In this document: one piece after another, positions 53,158-61,733 of the stretch
Layout: every line of letters starts with the position of its first letter
Position numbering within the stretch: the stretch's first letter is position 1
Assembly: GCF_030811715.1 (NCBI RefSeq)
Contig: NZ_JAUSRH010000006.1
Span: forward strand, 124,001-188,000
Direction of reading: 5' to 3'
DNA length: 64,000 bases
Origin: Sinomonas atrocyanea
GTDB lineage: Bacteria; Actinomycetota; Actinomycetes; Actinomycetales; Micrococcaceae
Made by a program: the position numbers and the translations under genes
The notes under the pieces: model-generated
Databases searched by the model: none
What the model saw: only the letters and a program-made list of their open reading frames with translations
What the model was told of the DNA's origin: nothing

Positions 53158-54792
53158 ATGATCAGCCTGACGTGGCCTAAGCCCAGGGGCGCCGTGGGCG
53201 TCCGGACCGAAAGCCCTTCCCGGGCCGCCGTGCGCGGTGGAGTCGCTGATTGCATAGGCCTGATTGTGGCGGTCGCGTTCGCGCTGCTGACTGTGTGGCA
53301 CATCGATGCCACCGACCGGTCGTCGATGCTGTACTACGACGGAGACTCGGTGCTGCCAGCGCTGGTTCGCGGGTCGATCCAGTCGGGGCAGCCGCAGGAT
53401 TGGGCCCTCTCGGCTGTGCTGTTCATCCCAGAGATGGGGCTGTACTTCGCCCTTTCCGCGCTGGGGCTCGGGATCAAGGCCACCTTCGCGCTCAACGCAG
53501 CCATCAACCTGACCCTCTTTTACGGATTGCTCAGATTCTTGAGCGGTGTCGTCCAGCACGACCGCCCGCGGGTCCACCGGGTCGTGGGTGCGCTTGCCGC
53601 CTTCGGGACGGCCACGGGCCTGGCGCTCCTGGAGGACTCCCCTGGCCGGAATACCTTCGAGCTCGCATCGCTCCTTGCGACCACGACGTACTATAGCATG
53701 ACGCTCCTCGCCTCGGTCGCCACGACGGGGCTCGCTGCACGGCTCGTCGCGCCCGGAGCTCGAAGCCGTTGGCGTTGGCTCGAGCTGGCTCTCGTGGTCG
53801 TCGGCGCGCTCTCGAGTTTGACGAACCCCCTGTTCCTGGCCTGGGAGGTGCTCCCCGTCGCTGTCGTGCTCGGGCTCATCGCGTGGCGGCGGGTGATCAG
53901 CTGGCGACGATTTGCGTTTGTCGGCGTGCTCTTGGCCGCCGGCAGTGGGCTCGGTCTTCTGGCACGAATCCTCTTCGCGTCCCTCATCCTCAAGGACGGG
54001 CCCTCCTACGCCAAGCCGGGGGTGGCCGGGCTCACCGCCATCTTCTACCCAGTCATGCTGGCAGAGCGGGCGTCGACCATCGCGGGAGCCGTGTGGCTCA
54101 CCATCATCGTCTCTCTGATCCTCATCTCCGCGATCGTCTTCCGCAGGTCCCTCGCGGTACGTGATGCGCGCGCCGCCCTCGTCAGCGGACTGGGATGGGT
54201 GGCGCCGTTGGCGGTCCTCGGCGGAGTGATCGTGCTTGGCCAATTCTGGATCCGATACCTTCAGCCGATGTATTTCGCTCCCGTGTGCACTCTGGTGTTG
54301 GCACCAAGGCTCTTCGTGCACGGTTCGGCGTTGATCCGACGCCTTCCCAAGGGGACGGTCAAGGGCCTTCTCGTGGGCGTTGTCGTCGGTTGCCTGGGTG
54401 CCTCGGCAGCGGCGACGGGAGCGCTGAGCCGGTCGGCCGCCGTCGTCGATCCTGATGTCCGCTGCGTCGGCACCTGGGTGAGCGCAAGCCATGAGATCGG
54501 CGCGGGAAGGTTCTGGACCATCCGCGCCCCCAAGGCCTTTCTTCCTGAGCCTGGCCAGCTCGTCCAGGTGGACAGCCACTTCGGAGAGTACCCGTGGCTC
54601 GCCGACCGGGCGGACTACTCGAGCGCAAGGGTGTCCTTCGTGCTCACCGACTCGGAGGCCACCCCGTTCGTCCTGCCTTCCGTGGCCGAGACTGCCCCGT
54701 CCAGCACCATCCGCTGCGGCCGCTACACGATCACTGACTTCGGCTCCCCGATCCTTCCTATAGGCCCAGCTACCCCCGACGCCATACCGTGA
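53158..54792 (+). CDS. Large polytopic membrane protein, possibly GT-C-like
   Basis: I do not recognise this 544-residue protein with certainty. It has about ten hydrophobic helices between residues 30 and 430 and a C-terminal soluble part of about 110 residues. After helix 1 there is an acidic motif in the first outer loop (YYDGDSVLPALVRG, Asp61 and Asp63), and helix 2 begins IPEMGLYFALSALG. That layout recalls GT-C glycosyltransferases, which use such a loop acid and lipid-linked sugars. This is an inference. ATG 53158 follows GGGGGAATGGA; 53038 is an alternative. Codon use is somewhat less G/C-strict than its neighbours. Confidence 0.6.
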   Translation: MISLTWPKPRGAVGVRTESPSRAAVRGGVADCIGLIVAVAFALLTVWHIDATDRSSMLYYDGDSVLPALVRGSIQSGQPQDWALSAVLFIPEMGLYFALSALGLGIKATFALNAAINLTLFYGLLRFLSGVVQHDRPRVHRVVGALAAFGTATGLALLEDSPGRNTFELASLLATTTYYSMTLLASVATTGLAARLVAPGARSRWRWLELALVVVGALSSLTNPLFLAWEVLPVAVVLGLIAWRRVISWRRFAFVGVLLAAGSGLGLLARILFASLILKDGPSYAKPGVAGLTAIFYPVMLAERASTIAGAVWLTIIVSLILISAIVFRRSLAVRDARAALVSGLGWVAPLAVLGGVIVLGQFWIRYLQPMYFAPVCTLVLAPRLFVHGSALIRRLPKGTVKGLLVGVVVGCLGASAAATGALSRSAAVVDPDVRCVGTWVSASHEIGAGRFWTIRAPKAFLPEPGQLVQVDSHFGEYPWLADRADYSSARVSFVLTDSEATPFVLPSVAETAPSSTIRCGRYTITDFGSPILPIGPATPDAIP

Positions 54793-55545
54793 GGCGGCCG
54801 CTCCCGGCTGATCTTGGGCGACTGTGAGGCGATGACCTCCCTGGACGAGGGCCGGGAGGCGGGCGCCCTCAGTGGTGTGCCCGGGTGGCGACCGGCAGGG
54901 CCCCAGTGGTCGGCCCGGTCCACGTCCATCAGCACCGGCCACTGCTCGGCGAGGGATCTGAGTCGCCCCGGAGCTGGGCATCGTCATCCGCAAGGGTCTG
55001 GCCCGCGCATGGCCTTCCTGCCGGATTCCTGTCAGGGCCCGCGGCGATGGGTCGGTGGTCGGACCCGGCGGCGTCAAAGCGTCGGCCTCCTCAGCCGTGG
55101 CCCAAGGTCAAGCGGAGAGGTGCAGCTCCCACGCCGGATCCGTCGGGTGCATCTTCGAGGGCCTCGTGTGCATACTCCCATCTGTCAGGGGCCCGGCCGC
55201 CGTCGAAGCGGTAGGGGATCCAGTTGTCCAGCGTCCCCGGCCGTGGCCGGCCGTGGTCTCCGCCAGCCTGTAAGGCCAGCCTGTAAGGTTTCCGGCGTCG
55301 CGGACCGGCGATCGGCGGCGTGCTCTCGAGCCGCGCAGCAGCGGCGCTGCAGCATTTCGCATCGAAAGCCCGGTGCTGGCACCCGGATGGGACCGCCGAG
55401 GGATGCTGGGAACCACTTTGCCGAGCATTCCCCCAAGTCCTCCCAAGCTTTTCCCGAAGTCCGGAGTCCACCCGCGGCGGGGCGCCTAGCGTTGATCGTG
55501 GAGCTGGTAACCGCCAGCGGAACCACCCCAAACAGGAGACAGACA
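54793..55545. other. 753-bp gap with probable decayed coding sequence and the flp upstream region
   Basis: No intact gene is convincing. The minus strand shows a motif FDAAGSDHRPIAA (55046-55078), like the C-terminal GSDHRP of endonuclease/exonuclease/phosphatase proteins. An in-frame stop (55091-55093) cuts it from the more protein-like stretch NWIPYRFDGGRAPDRWEYAH (about 55165-55230). This may be a relic; the evidence is weak. The tandem AGCCTGTAAGGCCAGCCTGTAAGG (CCAGCCTGTAAGG at 55262-55274 and 55274-55286) is a short duplication. The last ~90 bp should hold the flp promoter: TAGCGT (55487-55492) is a possible -10 without a clear -35. Confidence 0.35.
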
Positions 55546-55752
55546 ATGCTTTCTCTCATCGCTTCCCTGCACGTCCTGGGCATCAAGGCCAAGGAGCGCT
55601 TCCTCTCCGACGAGAAGGGTGCCACCGCCGTCGAGTACGGCATCATGGTCGCCCTCATCGCCGTCGTCATCATCGTGGCTGTGACCCTGCTCGGTGGCAA
55701 CCTCAAGACGATGTTCAACAACGTCGCCACCCAGGTTCCGACGACCGCGTGA
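55546..55752 (+). CDS. flp: Flp/Fap-type pilin 1
   Basis: This is the major pilin of a tight-adherence (Tad) pilus. The 68 residues have a short basic leader, the class IVb prepilin site (EKG before ATAVEYG, with the key Glu after the cleavage point) and one hydrophobic helix (IMVALIAVVIIVAVTLLGGN). The ribosome site AGGAG is at 55533-55537. A second pilin starts in a GTGA overlap with its stop. A prepilin peptidase (TadV/CpaA) is required but is not in this window. Confidence 0.93.
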   Translation: MLSLIASLHVLGIKAKERFLSDEKGATAVEYGIMVALIAVVIIVAVTLLGGNLKTMFNNVATQVPTTA

Positions 55753-55925
55753 TCCGTCCCAAGATGCGCCGCCACTGCTCGGGCGAAGAGGGTGCTACCG
55801 CTGTCGAGTACGGCATCATGGTCGCCCTCATCGCCGTCGTCATCATCGTTGCCGTCAGCCTTCTCGGTGGCAATCTCCAGGCGATGTTCAACAACGTCGC
55901 CGGGCAGGTTCCCACGACCGCGTGA
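55749..55925 (+). CDS. Flp-type pilin 2 (tandem duplicate)
   Basis: From GEEGATAVEYGIMVALIAVV to the end (VPTTA) this copies pilin 1 with few changes (T/S, K/Q, T/A, TQ/GQ), and the DNA is nearly identical over ~135 bp, so it is a recent tandem duplication. The N-terminal leader differs (IRPKMRRHCS). GTG 55749 overlaps the pilin 1 stop by 4 nt and gives 58 residues; ATG 55764 (53 residues) is the alternative. The processing Glu is kept, so it may be a functional minor pilin. Confidence 0.85.
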   Translation: MIRPKMRRHCSGEEGATAVEYGIMVALIAVVIIVAVSLLGGNLQAMFNNVAGQVPTTA

Positions 55926-56013
55926 TCTGTTGAGGCCGCCCGGATCCGTCCCACGCCGGCTCCGGGCGGTCTCTTCGTGTCCGCCCCGTTCACCCGACCA
56001 AAGGGGAGTCCCC

Positions 56014-56385
56014 ATGCGTGCACAGCACCCTGAGCGCGGAGCCGCTGCAGTCGAGTTCGCACTCGTCCTGCCGGCCCTGCTCCTGCTGGTGCTCGGTATC
56101 ATCGACTTCGGCCGGATCTTCAGCGCCCAGCAGACGCTCACGTACGCTGCCCGCGCCGGGGCGCGTGTCATGGTCCTGCAGAACAGCCAGACCGCAGCGG
56201 TCACCGCCGCGCAGAATGCGGCCTCCCCGCTCGGCCAGCTCCCGTCGTCGTCGTTCGCCGTCTCGCCGTCGACGTGCACGTCGGGAACGCAGGTGGCCTT
56301 CACCGTGAACTACACGTTCTCCGGCACCGGCTTCTTCGGCACCTTTCCTCTCCAGGGCAAGGGGGTCATGCTGTGCGGCGGGTGA
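56014..56385 (+). CDS. TadE-like pseudopilin
   Basis: The 123 residues contain ERGAAAVEFALVLPALLLLV, the TadE signature of a pseudopilin-type leader and one membrane helix, followed by a small extracytoplasmic domain. The ribosome site is AAGGGGAG (56001-56008). The stop overlaps the next start by GTGA. TadE-like minor pilins are needed for Flp pilus assembly in other species. Confidence 0.88.
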   Translation: MRAQHPERGAAAVEFALVLPALLLLVLGIIDFGRIFSAQQTLTYAARAGARVMVLQNSQTAAVTAAQNAASPLGQLPSSSFAVSPSTCTSGTQVAFTVNYTFSGTGFFGTFPLQGKGVMLCGG

Positions 56386-57413
56386 TCGCGAAGTGCGACG
56401 GCGGGGCGGACCGTGAACGAGGGGCCGTCGCCGTGGTGACAGCCCTGCTCTTGGTCGTGCTGCTGGCCGCAGGCGCCCTCGCGGTCGACGGCGGGATGCT
56501 CTACGCCAAGCGTGCGCAGCTCCAGAGCGGCGCGGACGCTGCGGCTATCGCCGTGGCCCAGAAGTGCGGCGCGTCGCTCAGCGACACCCAATGCTCAAGC
56601 ACCTCCCCGCTTGCCACCTCGCTCGCGCAGTCCAACATGTACCAGGCGCAGGCCGGCATCGCGTCCCTAACCGTCAACACCACGGCCCAGACCGTCACCG
56701 CAGCCACGCAGCCGCTCCAGCCCGGCATGCAGGCGGGCTCGGTCTCGCTGTTTCTGGCCCAGACGCTGGGCATCACGAGCGCGACGCTGGGAACGACGGC
56801 GACGGCGGCGTGGGGGAGCCCCAGCAAGGGCATCGCCCCGTTCCCGCTGGCCTTCTCCGTGTGCCAGGTCCAGGGCATGGTCGGCGGGGCATACCAGCTG
56901 CTTCAGGACCACGGCTCCGGCGCCAACCCGAGCTGCGGCTACGGCCCCTCCGGGGCGGTGGTCCCGGGAGGGTTCGGCTGGCTCGTGCAGGATCCGAACC
57001 AATGCGGTGCGACGATCGACATCGCATTGTCCGAGGGCGGCAGCGTCCCCGGCAACAGCGGACCTTCGAACTGCGACACCATCCTCAACCAATGGGCCAC
57101 CGCGATTCAGGCTGGCCAGACAGCGGTCGTTCTGCTCCCGGTATTCACAGCAGTGTCGGGAACCGGCAGCTCGGCCATCTACACGCTCGCGGGCTTCGCA
57201 GCGTTCAAGGTCCTCGGCTGGAAATTCTCCGGGGGAACGAGCCTTCCCTCCGTGTACAACAACCAGAACCCCAACGGTTCCTCGGCCTTGGCCTGCACGG
57301 GCAACTGCCGCGGGATCATCGGCCAGTTCATCAAGTACGTCGACTTGGACAGCGTCTACCAGCTCGGCCCTTCGACAAGCTTCGGCGCGACGATCGTCAA
57401 GCTCACCAACTGA
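56382..57413 (+). CDS. TadG-like pilus-locus protein
   Basis: The 343-residue product has an N-terminal ERGAVAVVTALLLVVLLAAG helix and VDGGMLYAKRAQLQSGADAA, typical of TadG (Flp pilus assembly, TadG-like N-terminal). A large exported domain follows, with about seven cysteines. GTG 56382 shares GTGA with the tadE stop; the longer frame starting at 56274 overlaps tadE without homology. TadG-like proteins are anchored outside the membrane; the exact role is poorly known. Confidence 0.85.
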   Translation: MIAKCDGGADRERGAVAVVTALLLVVLLAAGALAVDGGMLYAKRAQLQSGADAAAIAVAQKCGASLSDTQCSSTSPLATSLAQSNMYQAQAGIASLTVNTTAQTVTAATQPLQPGMQAGSVSLFLAQTLGITSATLGTTATAAWGSPSKGIAPFPLAFSVCQVQGMVGGAYQLLQDHGSGANPSCGYGPSGAVVPGGFGWLVQDPNQCGATIDIALSEGGSVPGNSGPSNCDTILNQWATAIQAGQTAVVLLPVFTAVSGTGSSAIYTLAGFAAFKVLGWKFSGGTSLPSVYNNQNPNGSSALACTGNCRGIIGQFIKYVDLDSVYQLGPSTSFGATIVKLTN

Positions 57414-57446
57414 CCGCACCACCGAACCACCGAACTCAGGAGCATC

Positions 57447-58166
57447 GTGAAGTCCAGACTCGTTGCCGGCGCCGCCGCCCTCGTCGCGGCCATCCTCGGA
57501 GTCGTGCTCGTGGTCGCCTACGCCAACGGCGCCGACGCCCGGGCCCAGGCCGGGATGAAGCCGACCGACGTCCTGGTCGTCACCAAGCCCATCACGCAGG
57601 GCGCCCCCGCCGCCAGCATCGCTGACTCGGTGCAGCTGAAGCCGCTCCCAGCCAGTGCAATCGCGCCGACGGCGCTGCACTCCCTCGACGGAATGTCCGG
57701 CAAGGTCGTCTCCGTCGCGATGCAGCCGGGCGAGCAGCTGCTCTCGGACCACCTCGCCGACCCGAGCACGCTGACCGCCCCCGGCTCGGTGGCGGTGCCG
57801 GCGGGCCTCCAGCAGGTCTCGTTCTCGATCAGCGCAGACCGTGCGGTGGGCGGCAAGCTCCAGGCCGGCGACACCGTGGGCGTCTTCCTCTCCTTCGACC
57901 ACGGGGCCGTCCCCACCGGCGGCCCGGAGTCCACGGCCCTGGTCTACCACTCGGTCCTCATCACCTCGCTGCAGGGTGAGCCCCAGAACCCGGACAACTC
58001 CAAGCCGGCAACGGGCAGCATCACGCTGACCGTCGCGGTCAACGACATCCAGGCCACGAAGATCGTCTTCGCGGCCCAGTGGGGCACCATCTGGCTGAGC
58101 AAGGAACAGCCCAACCTCCCGCAGACGACCCCGAACCCGATCGACCGATCAAAGGTGTACCAATGA
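57447..58166 (+). CDS. cpaB: CpaB/RcpC-like pilus assembly protein
   Basis: The 239 residues have an N-terminal membrane helix (VAGAAALVAAILGVVLVVAY) and a SAF domain (VVTKPITQGAPAASIADSVQ, KVVSVAMQPGEQLLSDHL). CpaB proteins act outside the membrane in Flp pilus assembly or modification. The ribosome site is CAGGAGC. The stop overlaps the next start by ATGA. Confidence 0.88.
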   Translation: MKSRLVAGAAALVAAILGVVLVVAYANGADARAQAGMKPTDVLVVTKPITQGAPAASIADSVQLKPLPASAIAPTALHSLDGMSGKVVSVAMQPGEQLLSDHLADPSTLTAPGSVAVPAGLQQVSFSISADRAVGGKLQAGDTVGVFLSFDHGAVPTGGPESTALVYHSVLITSLQGEPQNPDNSKPATGSITLTVAVNDIQATKIVFAAQWGTIWLSKEQPNLPQTTPNPIDRSKVYQ

Positions 58167-59362
58167 GCCGCTTCGTGCTGATCACCCCGAGCCCCGACTT
58201 CGCGGAGCGCATGCGGGCAGCGGTCGAGGGCGCGCTCCCGGGCGGAGTGCACACGGTCCCCACCGCGGAACTGCCCGAGCAGCCCGAGCAGATCTTCGAC
58301 CTGCTCGGCGGGGTGCGGCCCGCCGTTGTCGTCCTCGGACCCAGCGTGCCGCTCGACGGCGCGCTGCGCCTCGCAACCGTCTTCGACATCCGCTTCCCCG
58401 ATGTCTCCATCCTGCTGGCAGCGGAAGCCGACGCGGAGCTCATGCTCCAGGCCATGCGGGCCGGCATCCGCGACGTGGTGTCTGCCAACGTCGAGCCGGA
58501 CCAGCTGCGGGTTGTCCTTCAGCGCTCTGTGCAGACCTCGGAGGGGCGGCGCCGCGAGTCGAGTGTGCCGCCCCCCGCCAAGGACCACCGGGGCCGCGTC
58601 ATCGGCGTCTTCTCGCCCAAAGGCGGCGTCGGCAAGACGACGCTCGCGACGAACATCGCCGTCGGCCTCGGCAAGGTCTCGCCCATGAACGTCGTCATCG
58701 TCGACCTCGACCTCCAGTTCGGCGATGTCGCCTCCGGACTCGATCTCGATCCCGAGCACACCGTCACGGACGCCGTCTCCCGCGCAGCGGCCCAGGACTC
58801 ACTCGTGCTCAAGGCATTCCTCACGCTCCACCCGGCCGGGATCTACGCCCTGTGCGCGCCCCGCGATCCAGTCGAGGCGGACCACATCACGCCAGAGCAG
58901 GTCGCGCGCCTCGTCCGCCAGCTCGCCGACCAGTTCGACTACGTCATCGTGGACACTGCGCCGGGACTGGGCGAGTGCACGCTCTCGGCGCTCGAGGAGT
59001 GCACCGACGGCGTGTGGGTCACTGGTATGGACGTCCCGGGCGTACGCGGCCTGCGCTCGAGCCTCGACGTCCTGAGCCGGCTCGGGCTCCTCCCCGAGAC
59101 GCGCCACCTCGTGATCAACATGGCCGACGCGAAGGCCGACCTGAGCGTGCGCGACGTCGAGGCAACCGTCGGGGTTCCGGTCGACGTGAGCGTCCCCCGC
59201 TCGCGCTGGGTCTCCTACTCGACCAATCGTGGAGTCCCTGTCCTCCAGTCCAGCCGCCGTGACAAGGCAACGACCGCTCTCGGCTATGTCGTCGACAGGT
59301 TCACTCCCGACGGCACTGCCAAAGCACGCCGCCGTCTCCACCGAAGGGTTGTGGTCTCATGA
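58163..59362 (+). CDS. tadZ: TadZ/CpaE-like ParA-type ATPase
   Basis: TadZ localises the Tad machine at the pole or membrane. The 399 residues have an atypical receiver-like N-terminal domain (about 1-125), a deviant Walker A KGGVGKTT (153-160), Walker A' DLDLQFGD and VIVDTAPGLGE. ATG 58163 (MSRFVLITPSPDFAERM) overlaps cpaB by ATGA; the open frame to 58079 only runs back into cpaB. Confidence 0.92.
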   Translation: MSRFVLITPSPDFAERMRAAVEGALPGGVHTVPTAELPEQPEQIFDLLGGVRPAVVVLGPSVPLDGALRLATVFDIRFPDVSILLAAEADAELMLQAMRAGIRDVVSANVEPDQLRVVLQRSVQTSEGRRRESSVPPPAKDHRGRVIGVFSPKGGVGKTTLATNIAVGLGKVSPMNVVIVDLDLQFGDVASGLDLDPEHTVTDAVSRAAAQDSLVLKAFLTLHPAGIYALCAPRDPVEADHITPEQVARLVRQLADQFDYVIVDTAPGLGECTLSALEECTDGVWVTGMDVPGVRGLRSSLDVLSRLGLLPETRHLVINMADAKADLSVRDVEATVGVPVDVSVPRSRWVSYSTNRGVPVLQSSRRDKATTALGYVVDRFTPDGTAKARRRLHRRVVVS

Positions 59363-60801
59363 AGCTCTCCGAACGCATCAGCATCGCCGAGGGCCGCCCG
59401 GCCCCCGCCGCCCCAACTGCGGCTTTCAGCGCCGTGGACCCCGACGCGCACGTCGTTCCCGCCGCGGCGCCCGGGGGCCCGGCCGTGGCCGCCGCGCCGG
59501 CGGCCACGGACGCCCTCGCTGGCCTCAAGCAGCGCGCTGCCGAGGCCCTGTTCGAGCGGATGGGCTCGCGCTTCGGCGACTCGGGGGCCACCGAGGAAGA
59601 GCTGCGCTCCGCCGCCCGGGACGAGCTCACCGAGGTCATCGACGCCGAGCGCGTCCCGCTCAGTGCCACCGAGCGGACGCGCCTGCTGCGCGACATCGAG
59701 GACGACGTCCTCGGCTACGGTCCGCTCCAGCGGCTCCTCGACGACGACGACGTCACCGAGATCATGGTCAACCGCCACGACCAGATCTACATCGAGCGCA
59801 AGGGCCATCTGGTGCTCGCAGAGCAGCAATTCCGCTCGGAGCAGCAGCTGCGCACGGTCATCGAGCGCATCGTCTCCCGTGTCGGGCGCCGCATCGACGA
59901 ATCGTCCCCCCTCGTGGACGCCCGCCTGGCCGACGGCTCCCGCGTCAACGCCGTGATCCCCCCTCTGGCCGTCGGCGGCTCCTCGCTCACCATCCGAAAG
60001 TTCGGGAAGGTCCCGCTCACGGTGCGGGACCTCATCGGCTTCGGAACCCTCACTCTCGAGATGGCCGAGCTCCTCCAGGCATGCGTCAAGGCCAAGCTGA
60101 ACATCATCGTCTCGGGAGGTACCGGCACAGGAAAGACGACCCTGCTGAACGTGCTCTCATCCTTCATCCCGGACGACGAGCGCATCGTCACCATTGAGGA
60201 CGCCGTGGAGTTGCAGATCCAGCAGGAGCACGTGGTCCGGCTCGAGAGCCGGCCGCAGAACACCGAGGGCAAGGGTGAGATCACCATCCGCGACCTCGTC
60301 CGCAACTCCCTGCGCATGCGGCCCGATCGCATCGTGGTGGGCGAGGTCCGCGGCGGAGAGTCCCTCGACATGCTCCAGGCCATGAACACTGGCCACGACG
60401 GCTCCCTCTCGACCGTGCACTCCAACTCCCCCCGCGACGCGATCGCGCGCCTCGAGACCCTCGTGCTCATGGCCGGCATGGACCTGCCCCTGCGCGCCAT
60501 CCGCGAGCAGATCGCCTCGGCCGTGAACCTCATCGTGCAGATCTCCCGCCTGCGCGACGGCACCCGCCGCATCACCCACGTCACCGAGGTCCAGGGCATG
60601 GAGGGCGAGATCGTCACGCTCCAGGACGCGTTCGTCTTCGACTACGGTGCGGGAGTAGACGGGCACGGCCGTTTCCTCGGCAAGCCCATCGCCACGGGAG
60701 TGCGGCCGCGGTTCCTCGAGCGCTTCGAGGACCTCGGCATCCACGTCCGCCCGAGTGTGTTCGCCTCGGCCGCCCAGCCTCAGGAGCAGCCGTGGAAATG
60801 A
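59359..60801 (+). CDS. tadA: TadA/CpaF-type pilus ATPase
   Basis: This is the hexameric secretion ATPase that powers pilin extrusion. The 480 residues include an Ala/Pro-rich N-terminus, the TadA N-domain, Walker A GGTGTGKTT (253-261), the Asp box ERIVTIEDAVEL, Walker B RIVVGEVRGGE and the His box TGHDGSLSTVHSN. The start is in an ATGA overlap with tadZ, and its stop overlaps tadB in the same way. Confidence 0.96.
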   Translation: MKLSERISIAEGRPAPAAPTAAFSAVDPDAHVVPAAAPGGPAVAAAPAATDALAGLKQRAAEALFERMGSRFGDSGATEEELRSAARDELTEVIDAERVPLSATERTRLLRDIEDDVLGYGPLQRLLDDDDVTEIMVNRHDQIYIERKGHLVLAEQQFRSEQQLRTVIERIVSRVGRRIDESSPLVDARLADGSRVNAVIPPLAVGGSSLTIRKFGKVPLTVRDLIGFGTLTLEMAELLQACVKAKLNIIVSGGTGTGKTTLLNVLSSFIPDDERIVTIEDAVELQIQQEHVVRLESRPQNTEGKGEITIRDLVRNSLRMRPDRIVVGEVRGGESLDMLQAMNTGHDGSLSTVHSNSPRDAIARLETLVLMAGMDLPLRAIREQIASAVNLIVQISRLRDGTRRITHVTEVQGMEGEIVTLQDAFVFDYGAGVDGHGRFLGKPIATGVRPRFLERFEDLGIHVRPSVFASAAQPQEQPWK

Positions 60802-61724
60802 TGCTCGCCTGCGGCCTCATCCTCGCCAGCGGCCTCATCTCAACCCTCCTCGCCCTGCGTCCGGGGCATCGCGCCCTCCCCGCCTCCCGGCGCCGTCCTC
60901 CCGCCGCCTCCAACGGAACGGGCTTCGGGCGCGCCGCGGCCGGGTTCGCAGACGCCCTCCAGAGATGGATCTCGGCGCGGCGCTTCCGCGTCGTCTCCCC
61001 CGAGTCACTCGACCTCGCCGGGCTGCGCGTCCGCCAGGCCGACCTGCTCATCTGGGTGATCGCAGGCGCAGCCATGGGCATCGCCCTCGGCCTCCTCGGC
61101 GGCAGCCTCGGGATCGGCATCCTGCTCGCGCTCCTCGCGCCGGTCGCTCCGCACCTGCTCGTGCGCTCCCGGATCGGCAAGCGCCGCAAGCGGTTCGACA
61201 CCCAGCTCCCGGACACCCTGAACCTGCTCGCAGGGGGCCTGCGCGCCGGCCACAGCATCCTGAGGGCGATCGACGCGGCCGCCGCCGAGAGCCCGGAGCC
61301 GACGGCGAACGAGATGCGCCGCCTCGTTCACGAGACCGCGCTGGGCCGCGACCTGCTCGCCTCTCTGCAGGACACCTCCACGCGGATGCGGAACGAGGAC
61401 TTCGTCTGGGTCGCACAGGCCATCCAGATCAACCGGGAGGTCGGCGGCAACCTCGCCGACGTCCTCGACCAGGTCAACGAGACCATCCGCGAGCGAAGCG
61501 AGATCAAAGGCCACATCTCGGCGCTGGCCGCGGAAGGCAAGTTCTCCGCGTACATCCTTATGGCGCTGCCCATCGGCATCGTCGTCATGCTCATGCTGGT
61601 CAATCCCAGCTACATGACCCCCATGTTCACAGACCCGCTCGGCTGGGCGATGATCGGCGCGTCCGTGGTGCTCATGGGCATCGGCGGGTTCTGGCTGAAG
61701 AAGATCATCACCATCCAGTTCTAG
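60798..61724 (+). CDS. tadB: TadB, inner-membrane platform protein
   Basis: This is a T2SSF-domain protein that forms the pilus assembly platform with TadC. The 308 residues have N- and C-terminal hydrophobic helices around LPDTLNLLAGGLRAGHSILR and VNREVGG-type sequence (INREVGGNLADVLDQVNETI). ATG 60798 (MMLACGLIL) was chosen because it makes the same ATGA overlap as its neighbours; GTG 60792 is two codons longer. Confidence 0.94.
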   Translation: MMLACGLILASGLISTLLALRPGHRALPASRRRPPAASNGTGFGRAAAGFADALQRWISARRFRVVSPESLDLAGLRVRQADLLIWVIAGAAMGIALGLLGGSLGIGILLALLAPVAPHLLVRSRIGKRRKRFDTQLPDTLNLLAGGLRAGHSILRAIDAAAAESPEPTANEMRRLVHETALGRDLLASLQDTSTRMRNEDFVWVAQAIQINREVGGNLADVLDQVNETIRERSEIKGHISALAAEGKFSAYILMALPIGIVVMLMLVNPSYMTPMFTDPLGWAMIGASVVLMGIGGFWLKKIITIQF

Positions 61725-61733
61725 GAAGCAGCT

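Noticed and set aside
52840-55077. 745-codon minus-strand frame opposite the membrane protein gene
   Set aside because: Hydrophilic low-complexity translation antisense to a gene with clear membrane helices; no known domain.
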